Assembly (NCBI GenBank): GCA_019418545.1
Contig: DYBQ01000038.1
Span: forward strand, 1 to 6,147
From: Clostridiales bacterium
GTDB taxonomy: Bacteria; Bacillota; Clostridia; Oscillospirales; Acutalibacteraceae
Length of the DNA stretch: 6,147 nucleotides
Direction: 5' to 3'
Shown here: one piece after another, positions 1 to 5,698 of the stretch
Numbering within the stretch: the first letter of the stretch is position 1
How the letters are laid out: the number at the start of each line of letters is the position of its first letter
The notes under the pieces: generated by a model
The model's input: only the letters and a program-made list of their open reading frames with translations
What the model was told of the DNA's origin: nothing
Database searches by the model: none
Program-made: the position numbers and the translations under genes

Positions 1-118
1 GCTGATATATAAAAAGGGGTTAGCTCCCACCGAAGAGGAGTTGGAGGAAAATCCCCGCGCCAGAAGCTCCAGACTTCGTGTCTGTGTAAAATTGGCCGAG
101 GAAGCTTGTGAGGAGTAA
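1..118 (+). CDS. rsmH: RsmH, 16S rRNA (cytosine-1402-N4)-methyltransferase, C-terminal end (partial)
   Basis: The left edge cuts this gene. The frame opening at base 2 gives 38 codons ending in TAA at 116-118. The tail contains the segment PTEEELEENPRARSSRLRV, which closely matches the conserved C-terminus of RsmH (MraW), where a proline-Glu-rich stretch leads into ENPRARSAKLR. From family knowledge, RsmH uses S-adenosylmethionine to methylate N4 of C1402 in 16S rRNA, and the gene sits near the start of the dcw cluster, directly before ftsL, as it does here. The catalytic Rossmann domain lies outside the window, so its integrity cannot be judged. The extra residues after the conserved motif (VKLAEEACEE) are short and unremarkable. 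The next gene begins 27 bases downstream, which fits co-transcription. Confidence 0.9.
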   Translation, partial: LIYKKGLAPTEEELEENPRARSSRLRVCVKLAEEACEE

Positions 119-129
119 TTGAAACAGAC

Positions 130-136
130 AGGAGAG
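130..136 (+). promoter_or_regulatory. Ribosome binding site that decides the ftsL start
   Basis: AGGAGAG lies 9 bases before the ATG at 146. The frame is also open back to a TTG at 119, but the purine run before that codon (GAGGAG at 110-115, inside the rsmH end) leaves only 3 bases of spacing. ATG 146 is therefore the better start. Confidence 0.7.
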
Positions 137-145
137 TGGAAAAAC

Positions 146-679
146 ATGGCCTTGCGCAATCGGACAGAAGCATATGACCTTTCTTTATTTGAAACCCATC
201 CTTTAAAGGTAGAAGTAGGAGGGCAGCCGGCAGAAAAGCCTGCTCAGCGGCAAAAACGGCGGAATAATGTAATTGAACTGCCCGAAAAAGATTTGAAAAA
301 GAATCGCCGGGCCCATCCTCATTCTCTGAAAATGGCAGCCGTTATTGGGACATGTACCTTGATTCTGGCCACTGTTGGATGTGTGGTTATGAATCAGGTG
401 CAGCTCAACGAGCTTACCAGCCAAATTACGGCGGCACAGCAGACGCTGGCTGAAAAGGAAAGTGTACATACACAGCTGCAAATGCAGGCAAATGCAAGCA
501 TGACACTGAATGATGTGGAAGAATATGCAAAAGACCAGCTGGATATGCGGAAAACCGGAAAGAATCAGGTAACCTATATTACCCTGACAGAAGGAGACCA
601 GGGTAATGTCGTGCAGCCTGGCGGTGAGGAAAGCTGGTTGGACAAGGTGTGGGGCTTCTTCCAAAGCCTTCTGGCATAA
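146..679 (+). CDS. ftsL: FtsL-like septum protein (bitopic, coiled coil)
   Basis: The product has 177 residues from ATG 146. It has a basic, hydrophilic cytoplasmic tail of about 62 residues (KRRNN, KKNRRAH), one membrane segment at about 63-83, then a Gln/Glu-rich stretch at about 86-119 suited to a coiled coil. It continues with VEEYAKDQLDM (124-134) and a short beta-like VTYITL. That architecture is the FtsL/DivIC pattern; the helix-then-LGM-like motif is typical of the family, though sequence identity is always low. FtsL joins DivIC/FtsB and DivIB/FtsQ at the septum and activates FtsW-PBP. Position directly after rsmH and before ftsI supports FtsL over DivIC, which usually lies elsewhere. 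The tail ends in a Gly-Gly spacer and an aromatic, amphipathic-looking SWLDKVWGFFQSLLA (162-177). The family assignment is firm from context, while exact FtsL orthology is inferred. Confidence 0.82.
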   Translation: MALRNRTEAYDLSLFETHPLKVEVGGQPAEKPAQRQKRRNNVIELPEKDLKKNRRAHPHSLKMAAVIGTCTLILATVGCVVMNQVQLNELTSQITAAQQTLAEKESVHTQLQMQANASMTLNDVEEYAKDQLDMRKTGKNQVTYITLTEGDQGNVVQPGGEESWLDKVWGFFQSLLA

Positions 680-710
680 ATTCGCTCATTCGGCGTATAT
701 GTGAATAAAG

Positions 711-731
711 GGATGCCGGCAGCCGGTATCC
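711..731 (+). other. Stem-loop between ftsL and ftsI
   Basis: Bases 711-719 (GGATGCCGG) pair with 723-731 (CCGGTATCC). This gives a 9-bp stem with one G-U pair and a 3-base loop, CAG. No T-run follows, so alone it is not an intrinsic terminator. It sits 18 bases before the terminator at 750, so the two hairpins form a tandem pair that could protect the 3' end of the upstream transcript. That role is inferred. Confidence 0.55.
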
Positions 732-749
732 TGTGAATTTAGGAAAGGA

Positions 750-783
750 GAGAGTTGAGAGTGGCATCTCGACTCTCCTTTTT
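750..783 (+). terminator. Intrinsic terminator after ftsL
   Basis: GAGAGTTGAGA (750-760) pairs with TCTCGACTCTC (767-777). The result is an 11-bp stem with a single G-U pair around a 6-base loop (GTGGCA). A C and then five T residues (779-783) follow at once. This is the standard rho-independent shape for + strand transcription. It would end, fully or partly, transcripts from the rsmH-ftsL side before ftsI. The T-run is short, so read-through or attenuation is possible. I see no clear antiterminator partner for the left arm upstream. Confidence 0.72.
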
Positions 784-817
784 GATAGATTTGGAATTTG
801 ACAGCGCCTTATTTCTT

Positions 818-822
818 GGAGG
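818..822 (+). promoter_or_regulatory. Ribosome binding site that decides the ftsI start
   Basis: GGAGG lies 8 bases before the ATG at 831. The frame is open back to a TTG at 798, but this strong site, and the match of MAKGTTVRLWRR to a normal short PBP N-terminus, place the start at 831. Confidence 0.8.
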
Positions 823-830
823 AATTCATT

Positions 831-3056
831 ATGGCAAAAGGAACTACTGTCAGGCTGTGGAGACGTACACTGATTTTACTGGTACTGATGGCATTTGGCT
901 TTGGAGCAATTTTGTTTAACCTGATTCGGCTTCAGCTGATAGATGGGGAAGAACTGAAAAAAGCCGCCATAGACCAAAGTTTACAACCTACTACCTTGTC
1001 AGCACAGAGAGGGACTATTTATGATTCCAGTGGGGTAAAAGTCCTTGCCAAAAGTGCCAGTGTGTGGACAGTGGCCTTGGAACCGGCGTATATAGAGGAC
1101 GAAGACAAAAAAGTGTTGGCCCAGGGACTGGCAGAAATTTTGGATATGGACGAGGATGAAGTTTTGGAGCTGGCCAATCAAAACAGCTATTTTACCTATG
1201 TAAAGCGCAAGGTGGAAACTGAGCAGAAAGATGAAATCCTCGAGTTCCTGGACGAAAATGATATTAGCCGTGGTGTACAGCTGATACAGGATTATAAGCG
1301 GTATTATCCTTATGGAAACTTTATGGGACCGGTGCTGGGATTTACCGGTACGGATAACCAGGGACTTTCAGGATTGGAATATCAGTATGATACCGAGCTT
1401 AGCGGCACAGCAGGACGGCTGGTAACGGCCAAAAATGCCGTAGGTACCGATATGCCCTTCCAGTATGAGCAGAAGGTGGATGCAGAAAACGGATATGATT
1501 TGGTATTGACCATTGACGAAGGCATCCAGCATTTTTTGGAAGAAGGGCTGGAAGAAGGAATTGAAGAATTTGAAGTGGCTAACGGCGCCTGTGCAGTGGC
1601 GATGGATGTGAATACCGGTGCCATTTTGGGGCTTGCCACTAAGGGAGACTATGACCCCAACGACCCGTGGACCATTGCTGATGAGGATGTACAGAAAGAA
1701 ATTGACGCCCTGCCGGAAGATGAGCAGGAGGCAGCCACTTCGGTTGCCCTGCAAAAGCAGTGGCGAAACAAGGCAATCAGCGATACCTACTACCCTGGCT
1801 CCGTATTTAAAATGTGTACTGGCTCTATGGCAATGGAAGAAGGGCTGGTATCCGAAGATACCACCTTTACCTGTAACTATTCCTATTCGGTAGAGGGAAC
1901 CGGCCAGTCGATTCATTGCTGGACGGCCCGAGGACATGGAACGGAAACCTTTGTGGAAGGATTGTGTAATTCCTGCAACCCGTTCTTTGTCCACTTGGGA
2001 GAATTGTTGGGCCCCCAGTTGTTCTATAAATACTTTGAGGCCTTTGGATTTACGCAAAAGACGGGGATTGATTTGCCGGGTGAAGCCACCACGTTATACT
2101 ATACTGCTGACCAGCTGAACCCCATGGAACTGGCAACTGAATCATTTGGTCAGAACTTTAGTATTACCCCGATTCATATGCTGGCAGCTGCATCGGCCAT
2201 TGCCAACGGCGGCTATCTGGTGCGCCCTCATGTGGTGGACCATATGCTGGATGAGGACGGAAATATTGTTATGACGGCAGATACCAGCTATAAGCGGCAG
2301 GTTATTTCGTCGGACACGGCCGAGCGCATGACCAAAATTCTGAATATTAACGCCACCAGCGGTACGGCGAAAAATGGCTATATCGCCGGATATCGTGTGT
2401 GCGGAAAGACCGGTACTTCCCAGAAGATTTTGGAAGATAATCTGGACACCAGCAAAAAGCACTATATTGCGTCCTATTGCGGCTTCGCCCCGGCAGACGA
2501 CCCTCAAGTAGCGCTGCTGATTTATTATGACGAGCCCAATCCGGAAATCGATTATTATGGTGGCTCGGTGGCCGGTCCCACCTTTGAGAAGTGCATGAAG
2601 CAAATTCTCAACTATTTGGGCGTGGAGCGCAAATACACCGAGGAAGAGCTTGAAAAAATCGATACGACTGCCCCTAATGTGACAGGAGAAACCGTAGATG
2701 ATGCCAAGAGTACTCTGGAAGGGAAAGATTTGAACTATAAGGTGATGGGCGATGGCGACACAGTTTTGGAACAGATTCCTGCATTCGGTGAAGCGATTCC
2801 CCAGGGCGGCACAGTGGTGCTGTATACCGACACAGAAAGCACTTCGGAAACCGTTGAAGTTCCCGATTTGACAGGAATGTCACTGGCGGCTGCCAACCAA
2901 GCGGCTGTGGACAGCGGCGTACAAATCCTGGTGACCGGTGCTGCGTTGACCAGCGACAACCCGGTATCACAAACCCAGGATATTGAGCCTGGGACAAAAG
3001 TAAGGACCGGTACGGTGATTACCGTTGGATTTGTGGAAAAAGACCAGGTACAGTAG
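831..3056 (+). CDS. ftsI: Class B penicillin-binding protein with two PASTA domains (FtsI/PBP2B/SpoVD type)
   Basis: This is a septal peptidoglycan D,D-transpeptidase of 741 residues from ATG 831. A short cytoplasmic N-terminus leads to one membrane anchor at about 12-34. The dimerisation (pedestal) domain then begins with the conserved RGTIYD at 60-65. The transpeptidase domain carries all three active-site motifs: SVFK with nucleophile Ser324 and Lys327, SCN at 381-383, and KTGT at 526-529. Two PASTA domains close the protein, at about 614-666 and 675-735. The linker around NDPW..WRNKAISDTYYPGS before the nucleophile is of the usual Gram-positive form. Residues point to an active enzyme. 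Bacillus has two such genes here, pbpB for vegetative division and spoVD for the spore cortex; only one is present, so whether it serves division, sporulation or both cannot be told. The gene lies behind a terminator, so it probably needs its own promoter, which I could not find convincingly. Confidence 0.93.
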   Translation: MAKGTTVRLWRRTLILLVLMAFGFGAILFNLIRLQLIDGEELKKAAIDQSLQPTTLSAQRGTIYDSSGVKVLAKSASVWTVALEPAYIEDEDKKVLAQGLAEILDMDEDEVLELANQNSYFTYVKRKVETEQKDEILEFLDENDISRGVQLIQDYKRYYPYGNFMGPVLGFTGTDNQGLSGLEYQYDTELSGTAGRLVTAKNAVGTDMPFQYEQKVDAENGYDLVLTIDEGIQHFLEEGLEEGIEEFEVANGACAVAMDVNTGAILGLATKGDYDPNDPWTIADEDVQKEIDALPEDEQEAATSVALQKQWRNKAISDTYYPGSVFKMCTGSMAMEEGLVSEDTTFTCNYSYSVEGTGQSIHCWTARGHGTETFVEGLCNSCNPFFVHLGELLGPQLFYKYFEAFGFTQKTGIDLPGEATTLYYTADQLNPMELATESFGQNFSITPIHMLAAASAIANGGYLVRPHVVDHMLDEDGNIVMTADTSYKRQVISSDTAERMTKILNINATSGTAKNGYIAGYRVCGKTGTSQKILEDNLDTSKKHYIASYCGFAPADDPQVALLIYYDEPNPEIDYYGGSVAGPTFEKCMKQILNYLGVERKYTEEELEKIDTTAPNVTGETVDDAKSTLEGKDLNYKVMGDGDTVLEQIPAFGEAIPQGGTVVLYTDTESTSETVEVPDLTGMSLAAANQAAVDSGVQILVTGAALTSDNPVSQTQDIEPGTKVRTGTVITVGFVEKDQVQ

Positions 3057-3072
3057 CGGCTTTTTCCATAAA
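3030..3072 (+). other. Stem-loop across the ftsI stop codon
   Basis: Bases 3030-3042 pair with 3060-3072 to give a 13-bp stem with one G-U pair, mostly A-T, around a 17-base loop that contains the TAG stop at 3054-3056. The T-run lies inside the right arm, and CCGG follows rather than U residues, so it is not a standard terminator. The TTTTCC at 3062-3067 could pair instead with GGAAAA at 3075-3080, giving a weaker competing hairpin. A role in 3'-end stability or pausing is only inferred. Confidence 0.42.
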
Positions 3073-3085
3073 CCGGAAAACGGGC

Positions 3086-3114
3086 TGTAAAAACTTGCTG
3101 CGGTATGCTATACT
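3086..3114 (+). promoter_or_regulatory. Candidate sigma-A promoter with extended -10, upstream of mraY
   Basis: TATACT at 3109-3114 differs by one base from the TATAAT -10 consensus and is preceded by TGC (3106-3108), giving the extended TGn form. A -35 at the 17-base spacing would be TGTAAA (3086-3091), which matches only three of six consensus bases. The extended -10 may compensate. Transcription would start near 3121 and leave a leader of about 125 bases before the mraY ATG. The leader is A-rich, with small hairpins only (3139-3145 with 3167-3173; 3202-3206 with 3211-3215); I recognise no riboswitch in it. Confidence 0.5.
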
Positions 3115-3246
3115 GTCAATGTATCGGCTTTTTTCAAAAGGCTGGAATCTAAAAATATAAAAAATATCAGCCTGTGGGAAAAGCGAAAAAACTCTGCTCA
3201 TCTCCCAAATGGGAGCAGGCGGAATGGAATAAGGTGGAGAAAGGTA

Positions 3247-4251
3247 ATGACAAGTGCAATTTGGACTTTGCTGGCAGCCGTGCTCTCTTTTGGAATTACG
3301 GCACTTTTGGGAAAATGGATGATTCCGTTTTTGAGAAAAATCCATTTCGGTCAGACGATTCGGGAAGAAGGTCCCCAGTGGCATATGAAAAAACAGGGTA
3401 CCCCTACTATGGGCGGCCTGATGTTTATTTTGGGAATTGTTATCGCAGTACTCATCTGTGTCCCCTTGTATTATGCCACTTCCTTTGACGAAACGCTGCT
3501 GATGAAAACCCGGCTGTTTGGCGGGTTGGGAATGGCACTGGCTTATGGTTTGGTAGGTTTTATGGATGATTACATTAAGGTAGTGAAAAAAAGAAATCTG
3601 GGCCTTACAGTCATTCAAAAGCTTATTCTTCAGTTTGCAGTAGCAGCGGCTTATCTGTTTGGCGTATATCTGGCCGGAGGAAAGTCTGCCACCACAATTC
3701 CCTTTGTGGGCGAAGTGGATTTTGGCTGGGGCTACTGGATTTTGGCTGCGGTTTTGATTGTCGGCATTGTCAACGCCGTAAACTTTACAGATGGCATTGA
3801 CGGGCTTAATGCTTCGGTCACGTTCTTTGTATGCATCTTTTTGATGATGATTGCCGGAGTTTTAAGCGCTTTCAGCGTCAGTATTATGGCAGTAGCAACG
3901 GCAGCTGCCTGTATGGGATTCCTGGTTTGGAATTTTAACCCGGCAAAGGTATTCATGGGAGATACGGGTTCCCTGTTCCTGGGTGGTATGGTATGTGCCC
4001 TGGCATTTGGGATAAATATGCCCATTTTGCTGCTGCCGTTGGGAATCGTCTATGTGGCTGAAATCCTTTCGGTAGTATTGCAAGTGGGGTATTTTAAGCT
4101 GACCCATGGCAAACGCCTGTTTAAGATGAGCCCTATCCATCATCACTTTGAAATGTGCGGATGGAGTGAAATGAAAATCTGTTTTGTTTTTAGTATGGTT
4201 GCTGCCTGCGGCGGCCTGATTTCCCTGCTTTTGGTATTCTTCGGGGTATAA
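3247..4251 (+). CDS. mraY: MraY, phospho-MurNAc-pentapeptide transferase
   Basis: This integral membrane enzyme of 334 residues, a normal length for the family, moves phospho-MurNAc-pentapeptide from its UDP carrier to undecaprenyl phosphate, making lipid I on the inner face of the membrane. About ten hydrophobic segments run through the protein. The family motifs are all present: GTPTMGG (51-57), the Asp pair in GFMDDY (Asp107, Asp108), NFTDGIDGL (179-187), MGDTGS with the third key Asp at 239, and the PIHHHFE loop (296-302). Nothing essential is missing. The start at ATG 3247 is backed by AGGTGGAG, 7 bases upstream of the codon. It follows ftsI by 190 bases and has a promoter candidate of its own. 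The murE and murF genes that usually precede mraY, and murD that usually follows, are not here. The tunicamycin-sensitive GlcNAc-transferase relatives lack the histidine-rich loop in this form, so MraY is secure. Confidence 0.97.
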   Translation: MTSAIWTLLAAVLSFGITALLGKWMIPFLRKIHFGQTIREEGPQWHMKKQGTPTMGGLMFILGIVIAVLICVPLYYATSFDETLLMKTRLFGGLGMALAYGLVGFMDDYIKVVKKRNLGLTVIQKLILQFAVAAAYLFGVYLAGGKSATTIPFVGEVDFGWGYWILAAVLIVGIVNAVNFTDGIDGLNASVTFFVCIFLMMIAGVLSAFSVSIMAVATAAACMGFLVWNFNPAKVFMGDTGSLFLGGMVCALAFGINMPILLLPLGIVYVAEILSVVLQVGYFKLTHGKRLFKMSPIHHHFEMCGWSEMKICFVFSMVAACGGLISLLLVFFGV

Positions 4252-4266
4252 TGGCATATACTATCA

Positions 4267-4290
4267 TTCCGGAAATGTGTATTTCCGGAA
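4267..4290 (+). repeat. Perfect inverted repeat between mraY and ftsW
   Basis: TTCCGGAAAT (4267-4276) and ATTTCCGGAA (4281-4290) are exact reverse complements around a 4-base GTGT loop, giving a 10-bp perfect stem. No T-run follows on either strand, so a terminator is unlikely. It ends 6 bases before the GGAGG of ftsW and fills nearly half of the gap. It could be an RNA hairpin near the ftsW ribosome site, a processing site, or a DNA operator; the sequence does not decide. Confidence 0.6.
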
Positions 4291-4296
4291 AAGAAA

Positions 4297-4301
4297 GGAG
4301 G
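4297..4301 (+). promoter_or_regulatory. Ribosome binding site of ftsW
   Basis: GGAGG lies within AAGGAGGAGAT, which matches the full anti-Shine-Dalgarno complement at all but one base. Two ATG codons follow in tandem at 4306 and 4309. The spacing is 4 bases to the first and 7 to the second, so 4309 is the likelier start, with one residue at stake. Confidence 0.7.
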
Positions 4302-4308
4302 AGATATG

Positions 4309-5625
4309 ATGAAAGGCAGTAAAAAACAGCAAGAAAAGTCCCGAGTGTTGAAATCTCGCGCGAGTCGCCCTGCCACGGGAAATCCTTCTCAAAGCGTATC
4401 GTCGGCAGCAGCGGGCAGTACTGCAATTCCGGCAGGAAAAGTTTCGCTGCTTCGGAATAAAACGCACATGAAAAAAGTCCGAAAAAAGTTTAAGGTTTTT
4501 TCTGTACGCGGAGGTGTGGACCGGGTACTTTTGTATATCCTGCTTAGCCTTTTGGTGTTTGGGTTAGTGATGCTGTTTTCGGCCAGCTTTGCCTCCTCCT
4601 ATTATAAATATGATAATAGTTATCATTTTATAATCCAGCAGCTTATTTTTGCAGTGTTTGGGTGCGGAGTGATGATGGCAATTTCCTATTTCGATTACCA
4701 TCATCTGCACAAATTTGCGTTTTTGATTCTGGGGATTACCGTGGCTATGTTGGTGGCGGTATTGGTATTAAAAGGGACTTCACTGGTGCCAAGAATTAAT
4801 GGTACCTATCGATGGCTGTATTTGGGACCTATTAACTTTCAGCCTTCCGAGGTAGCTAAATTTGCACTGGTGTTGATTTTTGCCCATTTGATTTCCATTA
4901 ACTATGATAAAATGCAGACTTTCCGATATGGTGTGCTGCCCTATTTGCTGCTGCTTATGCTCATTGGCGGGCTGGTTATTGCCGAAAAGCATATTTCCGC
5001 TACACTGATTATTGCTGCGCTGGCAGCCGTGATGCTGATGGTGGGCGGGATGCGCTGGCGTTGGTTTGTGTTGGCTGGTGGCGTGGTTGCAGCGGCAGTA
5101 CTGTATTTGATATTCTTTTCGGATAAGTTTGACTATGCGCTGCTGCGTCTGCAAGGGTGGCTCAATCCGTTTGACCCGCCGGAAGGCGTGGATACCTGGC
5201 AGACCCGGCAATCTTTGATGGCCATTGGTTCGGGAAGGCTATTGGGAGTGGGACTGGCTCAGAGCCGCCAAAAGTATTTGTATCTGCCGGAGCCACAAAA
5301 TGACTTTATTTTTGCCATTGTGTGTGAAGAGCTGGGGTTCGTTGGGGCTTTGGCAGTCATTTTGTTGTTTGCTCTTCTGATTTGGCGAGGCGTAGTGATT
5401 TCTTTGGGAGCCAAAGATAAATTCGGCACCCTTTTGGGAATTGGCCTGACGGCTCAGGTTGGCATACAGGCGATTTTAAACATTTGTGTGGTAACGAATA
5501 CCCTTCCCAACACAGGAATCAGCCTGCCGTTTTTCAGTTATGGAGGCACGTCACTGGTGATGCTTCTGGCTGAAATGGGAATCCTTTTGTCAATTTCGCG
5601 AACATCCAATGTTGACAAGGTGTAG
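4309..5625 (+). CDS. ftsW: SEDS peptidoglycan glycosyltransferase (FtsW/SpoVE type)
   Basis: This polytopic membrane protein of 438 residues polymerises lipid II into glycan strands and works as a pair with a class B PBP, here most likely the ftsI product. SEDS family marks are clear: NGTYRW (164-169), QPSEVAKF (178-185), NDFIFA with the putative catalytic Asp332 followed by EEL (340-342), and the long LPNTGISLPFFSYGG (399-413) in the last loop. The first membrane segment starts near residue 72, after an unusually long basic, Ser/Ala-rich cytoplasmic tail of about 70 residues. An internal ATG at 4468 would remove most of that tail but has no ribosome site, so the long form is preferred. RodA is a less likely name, given the position between mraY and murG. 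FtsW (division) and SpoVE (sporulation) cannot be told apart by sequence. Confidence 0.92.
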   Translation: MKGSKKQQEKSRVLKSRASRPATGNPSQSVSSAAAGSTAIPAGKVSLLRNKTHMKKVRKKFKVFSVRGGVDRVLLYILLSLLVFGLVMLFSASFASSYYKYDNSYHFIIQQLIFAVFGCGVMMAISYFDYHHLHKFAFLILGITVAMLVAVLVLKGTSLVPRINGTYRWLYLGPINFQPSEVAKFALVLIFAHLISINYDKMQTFRYGVLPYLLLLMLIGGLVIAEKHISATLIIAALAAVMLMVGGMRWRWFVLAGGVVAAAVLYLIFFSDKFDYALLRLQGWLNPFDPPEGVDTWQTRQSLMAIGSGRLLGVGLAQSRQKYLYLPEPQNDFIFAIVCEELGFVGALAVILLFALLIWRGVVISLGAKDKFGTLLGIGLTAQVGIQAILNICVVTNTLPNTGISLPFFSYGGTSLVMLLAEMGILLSISRTSNVDKV

Positions 5626-5661
5626 CGCGTTTTGTTTTGAATCAATCAGCAAAGGGGGAAA

Positions 5662-5690
5662 GCGGGGCTGTTAAAAAATAACGGCTCTGT
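5662..5690 (+). other. Stem-loop in the ftsW-murG gap, just before the murG start
   Basis: Bases 5662-5673 pair with 5679-5690 in a 12-bp stem with four G-U pairs and a loop of five A residues. It is moderately stable at best. It lies between a purine-rich AAAGGGGG (5651-5658) and the murG ATG, and no T-run follows. The remaining bases of this 73-base gap show no gene and no clear promoter. Confidence 0.45.
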
Positions 5691-5698
5691 GAAAGACG

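Noticed and set aside
119..145. TTG start at 119 for the FtsL-like gene, adding nine residues
   Set aside because: Its purine-rich site is only 3 bases away, while ATG 146 has AGGAGAG at 9 bases spacing.
203..664. 153-codon open frame on the minus strand across ftsL
   Set aside because: It lies wholly within a recognised gene, has no ribosome site I can see, and its Cys/His/Phe-rich product fits an antisense shadow.
798..830. TTG start at 798 for ftsI
   Set aside because: ATG 831 has GGAGG at 8 bases spacing; the extra residues do not look like a PBP N-terminus.
1368..2057. 229-codon open frame on the minus strand inside ftsI
   Set aside because: It covers the transpeptidase active-site region of a well-supported gene and resembles no family; it is a shadow of codon bias.
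3125..3173. CTTTTTTCAAAAG and the GGCTG/CAGCC pairing as a terminator or riboswitch in the mraY leader
   Set aside because: The stems are only 5-7 bp, one with a 21-base A-rich loop, there is no terminal T-run, and no known riboswitch core is visible.
3174..3488. 104-codon + strand frame overlapping the start of mraY
   Set aside because: It runs out of frame with mraY for most of its length, starts at a GTG with no ribosome site and has no recognisable features.
3019..3618. 199-codon minus-strand frame spanning the ftsI-mraY gap
   Set aside because: Most of it is antisense to conserved coding sequence and the product is low-grade; no promoter or ribosome site supports it.
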